A stretch of 64,000 bases of DNA from Cryoendolithus antarcticus. Lineage: Eukaryota > Ascomycota > Dothideomycetes > Cladosporiales > Cladosporiaceae. Made by a program: the position numbers and the translations under genes. Below the pieces are notes generated by a model. The model worked only from the letters and a program-made list of their open reading frames with translations, was not told where the DNA came from and ran no database searches. Shown piece after piece: positions 1-9,442 of the stretch (positions are counted from its first letter, which is position 1; each line of letters opens with the position of its first letter). Where the stretch lies: the NCBI GenBank assembly GCA_002077065.1, contig NAJO01000007.1, forward strand, positions 434,001-498,000, in the 5' to 3' direction.

Positions 1-1299
1 GTGGCGAGAATGGCGGACATATATGATGGTGCATGGGGACTGTGGGTCTGGCTTGGACGGGGCAACGACCCAGCTGATGATGAAAGGCTCCGGACCATGC
101 TCGCGTGCTTCGGTCGCGGATCCCACTCGCATTATGACCAACACGTTGTTTCGACAAATGAAGGCAGAGTCGCGAAACTATGCCTAGCGCGTGCCGCACT
201 GGATGCTACCAAGGCACTACGATCGTATCAGAAACGAAAGAAGAAGGAGCCATTGGTCCGCTCGGCGGCCTTGCCTGACTGTGTGCGCACGCTGTTTGAC
301 GTTGATGCTGTTGCCATTGCTGTTCAAGAGGTCAGTAGACTCATGAGACTACTGCTGGGTCGGCGGTACTGGTCCCGCCGCTGGATCATACAGGAGCAGG
401 CCTTCAGTAGAGATGGAGCCGTCTGGCTGATCTGGGGGTCGTCTTCGTCGACACACCGTGGTGATTTGTTACACGCAATAGAGGCGATGGCGGGTAGAGG
501 GTGGCAAGATTTGAACTACGCGTTCGACGCGCGTATACACTGCGAAGCCACCGACCTCATAGAGCTCGAGCAGAAATTGTCTAGTGTCGGAGATGTGCTT
601 AGATCTAATATTTGGCGGGAACCCACAAAGGCAGGCAGCCCGCTCTCTGATGGCGCACTATTTCCGTTGCTCTTACATCTGGCTCGCGACTCTCCGTGTT
701 CGGACCCCAGAGACATCATCTATGCTCTGTTGAGCTTTGCGAGGCATACAAGGCTTCAAGCAGACTATAGCCTAACGACGGTGCAGGTCTATGTTGCCTA
801 CTACGCTGAGATGTTGAACGATGGGCTGTCTCTTGCAGAAGTTCTAAATTCCGCAGCGACGCGGTGGGAGATTGACGAGCTCACAACTGCTCTGCCGTCA
901 TGGTGCCCCGATCCCCGCCAGTTCCCGACGAGACCGCCAGTCCAAGAGCTACTCGGACCGAGTGATGTCAGGCCTGGTAATCTCCTCGAGTGTACACTGG
1001 TCCTGCATGGTGTCCTAGGTGACGATGGAGCGGTTGTTGAGGCCACAGCCTCCAGTCGGGAAATTGCCGATCATCCATCTGCGCCCCAGACGCTGCGGCT
1101 CGAAAACGTAATAGGTCATAATTACACGTCTGGTGACCTGGTGTGTGGCTTGAGTCGCAATGAGACCGACGACATGAAGCTCATTCTGCGCGTGACCGAT
1201 ATTGAGCCTCCGGATGTCCGCCTTCTGGCATCTGCTCTGCTTCTGATACCGGCTTGGCGGCAGAAATCTCACCCATTGATAGAGCTGCGTATCCACTAG
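1..1299 (+). CDS. Heterokaryon incompatibility (HET) domain protein, 3' part
   Basis: The frame is open from base 1, so the N-terminal part lies outside the window; the first codon here (GTG) is not a true start. The visible 432 residues begin inside the HET domain: VARMADIYDGA followed by VWLG matches the usual block where HET proteins read 'MxxIYxxAxxVxVWLG'. Further on, RRYWSRRWIIQEQ (about residues 120-132) matches the second HET block (FxRxWxxQE), and SDPRDIIYALLSFA with a following ADYS matches the 'DxRDxxYALLGL...PDYS' block. The remainder is the variable C-terminal region. HET proteins trigger non-self recognition and cell death on hyphal fusion; whether this member does so is unknown, since the family is very large in Pezizomycotina. 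The stop lies only 23 bp from the convergent COQ3 stop. Confidence 0.85.
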   Translation: MARMADIYDGAWGLWVWLGRGNDPADDERLRTMLACFGRGSHSHYDQHVVSTNEGRVAKLCLARAALDATKALRSYQKRKKKEPLVRSAALPDCVRTLFDVDAVAIAVQEVSRLMRLLLGRRYWSRRWIIQEQAFSRDGAVWLIWGSSSSTHRGDLLHAIEAMAGRGWQDLNYAFDARIHCEATDLIELEQKLSSVGDVLRSNIWREPTKAGSPLSDGALFPLLLHLARDSPCSDPRDIIYALLSFARHTRLQADYSLTTVQVYVAYYAEMLNDGLSLAEVLNSAATRWEIDELTTALPSWCPDPRQFPTRPPVQELLGPSDVRPGNLLECTLVLHGVLGDDGAVVEATASSREIADHPSAPQTLRLENVIGHNYTSGDLVCGLSRNETDDMKLILRVTDIEPPDVRLLASALLLIPAWRQKSHPLIELRIH

Positions 1300-1322
1300 C
1301 GTTGACAGCGACATGGGGACCT

Positions 1323-2261
1323 TCAAGTTGCTGTGTTCTTCCTGACCCCAAAGAAGTAGTTTCCCCATCCCTCACTCCCCTTCACCTCCTTCCACCCCAG
1401 CCCTGGCACGTACACCACACCCATAACCTGCCATCCGATCCCCTCAGCATCCAGATCCGCCTCTTTCGTCGCCCAGCTTCGCATTTCGGTCGGCTGAATA
1501 TACTGGCTCCACTCATGTGTCCCCCTCGGCACCATCCTCAGCACTTGCTCAGCCATGAACTTCGTCGTGAACCACGAGACTGATGTCCGCGCGATGGTCG
1601 AGCCAATCAACCAGCCGCCAGGCTTGATGTGTTGTAGTATGTTGGGGAGAAAGGATGAGGGTTGTTGGATGTGCTCGATGACTTCGAAGAGGGAGACAAT
1701 GTCGAAGCCTTCGGAGGGTGTGTTAGGAAGAGGGAGCTCTTCGATGGGGATATTGCGGTAGGTTAGACGGCCGGGCTCGAGTAGTAAAGGGTCGACTCGC
1801 TGGTGTTGCTTTGCTACGGATATGACTTCGGGTGTTGGATCTACAGCTGTGACGGAAGCTGTCGAAGCAAGGCGCGCCGCAGACTCTGCAAATATGCCTC
1901 CTCCGCAACCGATGTCTAAGTACTTTTGCTGAGTCGTATTCTCGCCCCCGTGTGTAGCCAAGCATCGATTTATGAACTGGTGGCGGAGCGGGTTCATGAG
2001 ATGCAGCAGTCTGCTCGAGCCGTGCGGATCCCACCATTCTGACGCAAGTGTATTGAAGTGTGACACTTCTGTTGCGTTCACTGAGCTTTGCGGTGCCGTA
2101 GTGCTCTCTGTGACATAGTTGCGTGTCGTCTGGATCTGGCCGACTCTTGGTATGGCAGTGGCAAGCCTGGGAAATGCGCTCTGCAAACCGCTTTGCGCGA
2201 CGATGAGGCTTCGTATGGATGCCGGCAACGTCAATATGGAAGAGGGCGAGGAGGTTGGCAT
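1323..2261 (-). CDS. COQ3: Ubiquinone biosynthesis O-methyltransferase, mitochondrial (Coq3)
   Basis: A single-exon gene of 312 aa. Coq3 uses S-adenosylmethionine to carry out both O-methylation steps of coenzyme Q synthesis on the matrix face of the inner mitochondrial membrane. The N-terminal 50 or so residues are rich in Ser, Arg and Ala and poor in acid, as expected of a mitochondrial presequence. The family signature around residues 70-90 (NTLASEWWDPHG, then LLHLMNPLR) is present. SAM-binding motif I is DIGCGGGIFAE (about 116-126) and motif II is around VDPTPE (140-145). An acidic EVIEHI segment follows, as in class I methyltransferases. Length agrees with fungal Coq3. It is divergent from the P450 gene across a 311-bp gap and convergent with the HET gene. 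The start is the first ATG of the frame and precedes the presequence. Confidence 0.93.
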   Translation of the reverse strand: MPTSSPSSILTLPASIRSLIVAQSGLQSAFPRLATAIPRVGQIQTTRNYVTESTTAPQSSVNATEVSHFNTLASEWWDPHGSSRLLHLMNPLRHQFINRCLATHGGENTTQQKYLDIGCGGGIFAESAARLASTASVTAVDPTPEVISVAKQHQRVDPLLLEPGRLTYRNIPIEELPLPNTPSEGFDIVSLFEVIEHIQQPSSFLPNILQHIKPGGWLIGSTIARTSVSWFTTKFMAEQVLRMVPRGTHEWSQYIQPTEMRSWATKEADLDAEGIGWQVMGVVYVPGLGWKEVKGSEGWGNYFFGVRKNTAT

Positions 2262-2572
2262 TATGCTTTACTTTAGTGGTGATGGCTGGGATGTATGCTG
2301 GTCTGTTATCATATTACACTTGCATACGCGAAGGTGAAGTCCAAGGCAGTGTGCTGTAAAGTGCCACTCCCGCCGTCCAGAGTCGGAGAGTCCGACAGCT
2401 TCGACGACAGCAGTCGAATGTGGAGTGCATGCAGTGTGTCAAAGAATGGGGAAGCTTTATCTTTCGAGTCACGAGACGATAAGGTAGGCAAGTAGTACTC
2501 CAATGGTCCTTGCATCGCTGCACCAAAGGTGGGAAGCTCTCTTTCTTTCACCTATCTCACCTGCACGCCAAT
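2262..2572. promoter_or_regulatory. Divergent promoter region between COQ3 and the P450 gene
   Basis: A 311-bp gap separates the two ATG codons that point away from each other, so it must carry both promoters and leaders. A CCAAT sequence occurs at about 2499-2503 on the + strand, near the P450 start. No clear TATA box or conserved operator was recognised. Confidence 0.4.
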
Positions 2573-4183
2573 ATGGGTCTCCCCATCATCCCCACGGTGG
2601 CAGCTTGTCTTCTCCTTGCCTACTTCATCTATACCTATCTCATCTACCCTGCGTTGCTCTCCCCTCTCTCCCGCGTCCCGAACGCCCACTGGTCTGCACC
2701 CATCTCGCCCCTATGGGTCCTCTACCACAGGCTGTTCCAGAACGATACACGCGCAGTCCACGCTGCCCACACAGAACTCGGTCCAATCATCCGTCTGGCT
2801 CCCAATGAACTCTCCCTTAATTGCGTAGATGGAGGCATCCGCACGATCTACGCCGGCGGCTACGCGAAAGGAGACTGGTACTCAAACGTCTTTAGCAACT
2901 ATGGCGTGCAGCCCATGTTCGCTATGCCAGAGCACGGCCCGCACTCGAAGCGGAAACGGATGTTGAGCAATATCTATGCTAAATCGACGCTACAGGGGAA
3001 TGAGGGTGTGGGCAGAATTTCGAGGGCGTTATTGCATGAGAGGTTACTGCCGCGACTAGAGGCTGTCGCAGCGTCAGGCAAGCCGACAGAGGTTTACGAT
3101 ATCTTCAGCTCTGTGACGATGGACTTTGTGGCTGCTTACGTGTTTGGACTGAGGAATGGGAGTGACTTCTTGAGGCAGCCCGAGTTTGCGAAGAAGTTCG
3201 TGAAGGACTACAAGGCACGGCAGCTTTACACGTTCTGGCCGCAAGAGATGCCCAGGTTCACTGACTTCATGAGTCGTGTTGGCTTACTCGGGCTGATCGT
3301 GCCAAAGTGGGTGACGAGATCAAATCATGACATCGAGGACTGGATTATATCAATGTGTGATCGGGCGGAGTTGAGCTTGACAGGCGAAGCGGCGGAGAAG
3401 GGCGAGATTGGTGCAGCGGAGGATTTCCCGACAGTCTACGCTCAGCTACGGACTGCGCTTATCAAAGACATCAGCAAGTCCGATCTCGACCTCTCCGTCG
3501 AGCAGATAGCCAAGACGCATCGTCTTGACATGGCATCTGAGATGCTGGACCACGTCTTGGCCGGTTTCGACACCTCAAGCATCACCCTGACATGGCTCGC
3601 GTGGCAGCTGAGCCGTCCGTGCAATGTGCAGTGGCAGCAAAGATTGCAAGCCGAGATCGATGCATTGCACAACGTAGAAGACGCCAAAGAGATCGACACG
3701 CTGCCCGTCCTCAACGCCATTCTTATGGAGACCCTTCGTCTCCACGCAGCTATCCCAGGCAATCAACCACGAGTCACACCTCCAGCCGCGACACTCGGAG
3801 AGCCGGGCCATGCACTTTCCGCACTTCCAGCAGGCATTCGCGTGCAGTCGCAAGCATGGTCTCTGCACCGCAATCCCGAAGTCTTCCCTGATCCGTATGC
3901 TTGGAATCCCGCTCGATGGCTAGAGTCCTCGGAATTGCAGCTCAAGGAGATGGGTCGCTGGTTTTGGGCATTCGGATCTGGCGGGCGAATGTGTGTAGGC
4001 AGCAATCTGGCAATGCTGGAGATGAAGAATGTCATGGTAGCGGTGTGGGGTGCGTTCCTCACGAGTATTGCAGATGACTCGGGCATGATCGCCAATGGTG
4101 GGTATCTTGCCGAGCCCATGGGCAAGGATGGGAAGTTCCTGGTCTTGCAGCTCGAGAAGCGAGGCAAAGCTCAGCAATCATAG
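2573..4183 (+). CDS. Cytochrome P450 monooxygenase
   Basis: A single-exon P450 of 536 aa. The frame is open 21 codons upstream, but the ATG at 2573 is preferred because it begins directly with the N-terminal membrane anchor (MGLPIIPTVAACLLLAYFIY), giving the usual ER-bound microsomal topology. Diagnostic motifs: I-helix oxygen-binding segment AGFDTSS (330-336), K-helix ExxR as ETLR (386-389), the PERF-like NPARW region (about 445-449), and the haem loop FGSGGRMCVG (467-476) with axial Cys474. It needs a NADPH-P450 reductase encoded elsewhere. Substrate cannot be inferred. No other biosynthetic gene lies beside it: COQ3 is divergent on the left, and a deaminase is convergent only 44 bp beyond its stop. 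Confidence 0.9.
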   Translation: MGLPIIPTVAACLLLAYFIYTYLIYPALLSPLSRVPNAHWSAPISPLWVLYHRLFQNDTRAVHAAHTELGPIIRLAPNELSLNCVDGGIRTIYAGGYAKGDWYSNVFSNYGVQPMFAMPEHGPHSKRKRMLSNIYAKSTLQGNEGVGRISRALLHERLLPRLEAVAASGKPTEVYDIFSSVTMDFVAAYVFGLRNGSDFLRQPEFAKKFVKDYKARQLYTFWPQEMPRFTDFMSRVGLLGLIVPKWVTRSNHDIEDWIISMCDRAELSLTGEAAEKGEIGAAEDFPTVYAQLRTALIKDISKSDLDLSVEQIAKTHRLDMASEMLDHVLAGFDTSSITLTWLAWQLSRPCNVQWQQRLQAEIDALHNVEDAKEIDTLPVLNAILMETLRLHAAIPGNQPRVTPPAATLGEPGHALSALPAGIRVQSQAWSLHRNPEVFPDPYAWNPARWLESSELQLKEMGRWFWAFGSGGRMCVGSNLAMLEMKNVMVAVWGAFLTSIADDSGMIANGGYLAEPMGKDGKFLVLQLEKRGKAQQS

Positions 4184-4227
4184 ACCTGAGCGCCCGTCGA
4201 TGGTCTGAGTAGAGACAAGATATCATC

Positions 4228-4758
4228 TCACGTCGGCTGGGTATGTCCAGCAGTGGCGACCTTCAGAATCTCATCCTCAAGCCCACTCACATGCACCACC
4301 TCAATACCCGCATCCTCTAGACGCTTCCTGCCTACATTCTCGCCTACGAACGTCTCCGGCTCACTCACTCCGCAGACCACTCGCTTGATTGCAGCCTTTC
4401 CGTCCTTAGTCTGTAGCCTCAAGATTCGCTCTACGCAAGTCAGATTGCCCGGAGACCGCTTGTTGCACGGCTCCATCGTAGTATACAGAACGGTATCGTA
4501 AGGCAAAAGCCGTCCAAGATGAGACTCAAGCTCACCCTTTGAACCTGTCGTATCAATCCCATGGGTCTCGGCAAGCTTGACAAAACAGCTTTGCTCTGCG
4601 TGAGTATTGCCCGGACATTCGAGCGTGTACCCCGTGACCAAGACTGGCTTCTCAGATGACGGCGAGACAAGGAGTGCACCCACGCAGAAGTTCGTCGGCT
4701 GTGGCGGAGATCGACGAGCTTGCTCGAGGGTAAGGCGAAGGTACTCTAGATCTGACAT
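4228..4758 (-). CDS. Zinc-dependent deaminase of the cytidine/RibD deaminase fold
   Basis: A 176-aa single-domain protein. The zinc-site signature is complete: HAE at 53-55 (within NTHAEQSC) gives the His ligand and catalytic Glu, and PC at 96-97 plus Cys107 in EPCNKRSPGNLTC gives the two Cys ligands. The overall pattern resembles the deaminase domain of fungal Rib2/RibD (riboflavin pathway, diaminohydroxyphosphoribosylaminopyrimidine deaminase) more than ADAT or CMP deaminases, but no pseudouridine-synthase or reductase domain is attached. The exact substrate is therefore uncertain. It is convergent with the P450 gene and divergent from the DNAJC9-like gene, with 253 bp between the two ATGs. 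Confidence 0.75.
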   Translation of the reverse strand: MSDLEYLRLTLEQARRSPPQPTNFCVGALLVSPSSEKPVLVTGYTLECPGNTHAEQSCFVKLAETHGIDTTGSKGELESHLGRLLPYDTVLYTTMEPCNKRSPGNLTCVERILRLQTKDGKAAIKRVVCGVSEPETFVGENVGRKRLEDAGIEVVHVSGLEDEILKVATAGHTQPT

Positions 4759-5011
4759 AGTGAAGCGAAGAGTTTTGCGATAGAAGTGTGAGCGAGATCT
4801 GAGAGGCGAATGAGAGTGGTGTCCTGGTACTTTTATCTTATCTCGATCTAATCTAGATTACGGCGCGTCCAAGTCGCGTCTTCCTCACTCCAGCCTGAAC
4901 TTGACTCCACTCCCAAGACATCACTTTGAACTGACATTACTTCTGCACATACTACCTTAACATACTGCGCGAACGCCGGTCAGTTGCCAGCGTACATCAC
5001 ACGAGGCGAAA

Positions 5012-5920
5012 ATGCCTTCGCGCAACAGCAAGCATGAAAATGAAGAAGGAGAAGAGTTCCTGGATATCGATGAAGCACCCACCGAGATCGACCCCTACGC
5101 CACCCTCGGTATTGACAAGTCCGCCACGCAGGCTGAAGTGACGAAAGCGTACCGCAAAGCAGCGCTGAAGAATCACCCCGACAAAGTCCCCGAGTCCAAG
5201 AAAGCAGCCGCCAACACCACCTTTCAAAACATAGCCTTCGCTTACGCCGTGCTGAGCGATGAGAGACGTCGCAGACGCTACGACATCACAGGTCGCACCG
5301 AGGAGAGCTTAGTGGGCGAGGATGGCGAGGATGACTTCGACTGGCTGAGCTTCTATCGCGGGCAGTACAAAGATATCGTCACGACGCAAGCCATAGACGC
5401 TTTCTCGAAGGAGTATCGAGGGAGTGATGAGGAGCGCGATGCGATATTGGCGTGCTATACGAAACACAAGGGCAGCATGAACAAGTTGTACAAGGAGATC
5501 ATGCTGTCTGATCCTGCGGAGGATGAGGATCGATTCAGGGCAATCATCGATGAAGCGATCGAGAATGGCGATGTGGAGACCCTTAAAGGCTACACGGAGG
5601 AGACTGAGAAGAGTCGCAATGCGAGGGTGGCGCTGGCGAAGAAGCGGAAAGCCGAAGAGGCGAAAGAGGCAGAGGAGCATGCTACTGAGCTTGGCATTGG
5701 AGCTGGTGCAGGGAAGGATGAGGGCATGGGTGGATTGGCTGCGTTGATACAGCAGAGACAGAAGGCGAGAGGAGGCAACTTTCTGGCGGATCTGGAGGCG
5801 AAGTATGCGCCGAAGGGGAAGAAGGGGTCGAAACGGGCGGCGAAGGACGATGAGCCACCTGAGGAGGCTTTCGCGCAGACTGAGGCACGCAGGACGGGCA
5901 AGAAGGGCAAGAAGCATTAG
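5012..5920 (+). CDS. J-domain co-chaperone, DNAJC9-like
   Basis: A 302-aa single-exon protein. The J domain spans about residues 27-95: DPYATLGIDKSAT, KAYRKAALKNHPDK with the HPD tripeptide at 55-57 that stimulates Hsp70 ATPase, then a DERRRRRYD helix. The region that follows (DWLSFYRGQYKDIVT, YRGSDEERDAI, YKEIMLSDPAEDEDRF) is the hallmark of the DNAJC9 family, whose human member is a histone H3-H4 co-chaperone. The C-terminus is a Lys/Glu/Ala-rich helix ending in a basic tail (KKGKKH), consistent with nuclear location. There is no signal peptide or membrane segment. The start context is gcgaaaATGcct. It is convergent with the downstream permease, with a 479-bp gap. Confidence 0.88.
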   Translation: MPSRNSKHENEEGEEFLDIDEAPTEIDPYATLGIDKSATQAEVTKAYRKAALKNHPDKVPESKKAAANTTFQNIAFAYAVLSDERRRRRYDITGRTEESLVGEDGEDDFDWLSFYRGQYKDIVTTQAIDAFSKEYRGSDEERDAILACYTKHKGSMNKLYKEIMLSDPAEDEDRFRAIIDEAIENGDVETLKGYTEETEKSRNARVALAKKRKAEEAKEAEEHATELGIGAGAGKDEGMGGLAALIQQRQKARGGNFLADLEAKYAPKGKKGSKRAAKDDEPPEEAFAQTEARRTGKKGKKH

Positions 5921-6399
5921 ATGCGTGGGTGGGAACGTGAGATTGAATTAGCGAGGCGTCCCGGGTTGAGTGTGTTCAGTACTGCATCATGCATTGCTGG
6001 AGGCGAAAGTAGTGCCGCCGTCAAGTGGCCTGAAACATCTGCCTTTCTGCCTGCGATTGATGACTCATGCTTGTCAAAACATTTCTCTCAGCACCCAATC
6101 TTGCCATTCCATAAATTCGAAAGCGTATTGCGCTCGTATCGACTTTGCTGCGACAGTTTGCGCGCTGAGGGAATGCTACAAGAGACTACTCAATGGCCGT
6201 GAAGCGTCACCCCATGTGTCTCTCTCGACAAGATCCTGACTACACTTGTACAACTGCGGTGCGGCTGATGGAAGCATGAGAAATACCCGGATCCTTGTGA
6301 GAGCGAAGTCATAATGCTACAAAACAAGCTATGCAATCCACTCATTACCGCCTACGCCAGAACGCTGAATAACGTATGCAAGCCAATCCGACCGTCACC
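5921..6399. other. Convergent intergenic region
   Basis: Shared 3' flank of the DNAJC9-like gene and the permease. Only short open frames without recognisable features occur; nothing else was seen. Confidence 0.5.
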
Positions 6400-8061
6400 T
6401 TACCCAAGCCAATGCAGCACTCTCCCAACCAGACCCTTTGGCGCCGCCTCCTCGATCTCCATCTCCTCCACCTCTTTCCGCCCACTCCATAGATCCGCTT
6501 TTGCCGGATCCACGAACTTCGTCTTGCAAATGATCTTGTGTCCCACATATAACACCACAAAAAGCAGCAAGCTCACGTAGGCAGTAAAGAACGAAGCGAC
6601 GTCCCATGGCATGAACGAAGTAAAGCCTTGCGTCAGGATAATGATGATGTTGAAGACAATCCCGTACCAGCTGAAGAATGGCTGCCACAATGCCTGATAC
6701 GGTAGCTCGTTGCGGGGGATGCCTTGCGCGCGAAGGGCACGCATAAAGCAGATGTGCGAGATGCCGATGCAGGTCCAGGAAATAAAGCCAGCAACACCTG
6801 TGATATTGACGAGCCAGTTGAATACCTCTCCGCCTGATGAGCTCTCATTTAAGAACGCAAGGAGGCCGAAGATAGAGGTGAAGATGACTGCGCACCAGGG
6901 TACTCCCGAGGCCGTAGTGCGTCGCAGGAATGCTGGCGCGGAGCCTTCATTCGCAAGACCGACGAGGATGCGGGACCCGGAGTAGACGTTTGAGTTCGCT
7001 GCGCTGAGGACAACCGTGAGAAGTATGGCGTTGATGATGTCCGGTAACGTGTTCACGCCTGCGAGCTGTGCAGCAATGGTAAATGGCGATGAGGCGGCAT
7101 CCGTCGTATCGCTAAGGAGGTTTTCATTGTCGTATGGGATGAGGATGCCGATGAACAGGATGGTCAAAACGAAGAAGATGAGGATCCGGTAGAACGTCTG
7201 TTTGATCGCGCGTGGGACGTTCTTGCGAGGATTGGCGGTCTCTCCTGCTGCGATGCCAACGAGTTCGGTGCCTTGATAGGAGAACCCAGCCTGGATCATG
7301 ACAGCCCAGAAACCGACGAACTTGGCCAGAGGAGCGTTACCCTCGACCAGGTACTCTGCAAAAGCACCGGGGTTGTTCCAGTACTTGAAGCCGATGTAGC
7401 CTTGCGAGCCAGCGCCGGCATTGATGCAGATGCCGAAGATAAGGAAGCCGACGACTGTCAAGACCTTGATCGATGCGAACCAGAACTCGACCTCACCGTA
7501 GAAAGACACCGGGAGAAAGTTGAGGCCTGTGATCAGTATCCAGAAGGTGCCAATAAATATGCCGATATTAAGGCCGGGACTCCAGTACTGGATGATGAGT
7601 CCGCACGCCGAGAGTTCAAGCGCGAACGTTATGGCCCACGAGAACCAGTAAATCCAGCCCATTGCGAAGCCAAGGGACCGGTCGACAAAGCGAGCTGCGT
7701 AGACAGTGAAAGCACCAGAAACCGGTATGAACGTTGCCATTTCCCCCAGTGCGACCATGACAGAATACACCAGAGTACCAACAAAGGCGTATGCGATTAG
7801 GGCACCTGCTGGGCCAGCCGTAGCGAGGGCGCCTCCTGAGCCGATAAACAGTCCAGTACCTATCGTGCCTCCTATCGCGATCATCTGGAGGTGGCGGGAC
7901 TGCAGTCGCCGTTGGAGTTGGACTGTGGTTCCATGCTCGACACCGTTATTCTCGACATCGTGATGAGGGCTGCCGTTGAGAGAGGTGGCGTCGAAGAAAG
8001 GCCTTTCCTTCTGGCTGTGTATGCTGCTGAGCCGCTTCTCGTTGCCATCTATGCCCTCCAT
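6400..8061 (-). CDS. Amino acid permease (AAT/YAT family), probably basic amino acids
   Basis: A plasma-membrane amino acid/proton symporter of 553 aa. The frame extends 9 codons further upstream but only from a GTG, so the ATG at 8061 (MEGIDGNEKR) is chosen. After a hydrophilic N-terminus the signature QMIAIGGTIGTGLFIGSG opens TM1, followed by 12 hydrophobic segments. The AAT-family motif GETANPRKNVPRAIKQTFYR, then FIGILIPYDN, most resembles yeast Can1/Lyp1/Alp1, suggesting lysine or arginine uptake; this is inference from similarity. The C-terminal cytosolic tail is short, with a DPAKADLWSGRKE block typical of fungal permeases. A TATATAA-like element lies about 130 bp upstream of the ATG. 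Confidence 0.9.
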   Translation of the reverse strand: MEGIDGNEKRLSSIHSQKERPFFDATSLNGSPHHDVENNGVEHGTTVQLQRRLQSRHLQMIAIGGTIGTGLFIGSGGALATAGPAGALIAYAFVGTLVYSVMVALGEMATFIPVSGAFTVYAARFVDRSLGFAMGWIYWFSWAITFALELSACGLIIQYWSPGLNIGIFIGTFWILITGLNFLPVSFYGEVEFWFASIKVLTVVGFLIFGICINAGAGSQGYIGFKYWNNPGAFAEYLVEGNAPLAKFVGFWAVMIQAGFSYQGTELVGIAAGETANPRKNVPRAIKQTFYRILIFFVLTILFIGILIPYDNENLLSDTTDAASSPFTIAAQLAGVNTLPDIINAILLTVVLSAANSNVYSGSRILVGLANEGSAPAFLRRTTASGVPWCAVIFTSIFGLLAFLNESSSGGEVFNWLVNITGVAGFISWTCIGISHICFMRALRAQGIPRNELPYQALWQPFFSWYGIVFNIIIILTQGFTSFMPWDVASFFTAYVSLLLFVVLYVGHKIICKTKFVDPAKADLWSGRKEVEEMEIEEAAPKGLVGRVLHWLG

Positions 8062-9442
8062 CGTGGTTTGTCGCTCCCAAACGGACACCCTCGATAATCA
8101 GCGTTTATGAAAGGATTGACAGAGAGTAGCAAACACAAACGTAAGAGATTCGCGCTGTACCCACCTGCCGCCAGATCGAGCGGATACTCAGTTATATAAG
8201 CACATTACACGCATAGGCGCATAGGGCGCGGTGACAGGCGATGATCTTCACCACCCCATCGTTCCTGCTTATGCTCGTTGGTACGGACTAGCAGAAATTT
8301 CTATGGAGCTGTGGGAACGCGAAGTCAGCAAAGTCGGCATTCGGCGCGTGCACAGACCAAGGAGGGACTTTTCGGCAATCTTAATGGGGAAATTCTTCGC
8401 TTGTTGCCTCTCCATTCTGCCGTTGCAATGCGAGATCCTGTCAGGAACCTCTCGTGTTATTTAGCATGAACAGCCTGCACCTCTCCAGAAAGCCGGAATA
8501 TTCCCCATGCTTCCATGCTGCGCTCCCCTGACGCCCAACTTTGGCGAACACCTAAATGAGAGCGGCAGCGACATTTTACGGTGTAAAAACTCAATTTGTT
8601 TCGTCGTGTGCTCTCTCATCCTCTTATTGCACAACGCTCAAGGGCTGCGGCCAGGCAATCAGGAGCACGGTCTTGTCTTTCGACATTGTGAAAGGAGGTG
8701 TCAGGTGCAGCATGGTAACCGTAGACTCTAAGGCTCAGTGCCGGTCTCCATGTCTGAGAGACAGCCTGCGCACGTATGTCTCGAGCTCTATTAGTCGAGA
8801 CCACAGAGGGCCTTCCACGATCTCGTGAGATTCTGGACACAGCGATCGTCGCACTCCAAGATGCAGAGTGACACGGCACCATGCTGAGGGGACCGGCCCC
8901 TGCCCGTGTTAGATAGGTAAAGCCAGAGGACAGTGTCACTTCTCCCGAGATCATTTCTATGCTTCTCCAAAAATGCTCAACCTGGCATCACAACTATGCG
9001 CCATCAGTAAGGGAAGTATGATATCTCTGCTATGATCACTTCATACGGAGCCTTTCACAAGGGTGGGAATTCTGACGACCACGGCCGCGTCTTGATTGGC
9101 AGGAGCAATACCTATGCTCAGGGCTTCGTACGAAGCGGGCGCAAGGTACATAGTCCGCACACTTCTGCCTCTCGCGGGTGGACGAGTATACAAGGTCTAA
9201 TATCGCAGCTATGTCTACAGCAGTGTCACCTACGAGCCGTTGTACAAGAGAAAAGGCAAGTCTGGGTTGTAGTTGCCCTGCATGCACACTGTAACAGAAC
9301 GTCCGTATATCAATTTGACACGCAGTGCTAGCGAGAGCAGTGCCTCAGCCTTTGAACACTGACCACAGTCAATAGACTCGGTGTAGATTGGCTCACAGCG
9401 TTCCCTGGGGTGGGGCTTTGGGCACTGCATGTACACAGATGG
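8062..9442. other. 1.4-kb intergenic region, permease promoter plus unexplained DNA
   Basis: The left part is the promoter of the permease: TATATAA-type sequence at 8192-8199 and a GATA core at about 8183. The rest, up to the 3' end of the FLVCR-type transporter, holds only short open frames on both strands that resemble no family. I see no repeat, tRNA or transposon. Confidence 0.4.
8192..8199 (-). promoter_or_regulatory. Putative TATA box of the permease gene
   Basis: The sequence ttatataa lies about 130 bp upstream of the permease ATG at 8061 on the minus strand. Position and sequence fit a fungal TATA element; there is no independent evidence. Confidence 0.35.

Noticed and set aside
8616..8954. 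112-codon minus-strand frame upstream of the permease
   Set aside because: No recognisable feature; lies in a promoter/intergenic stretch full of similar short frames.
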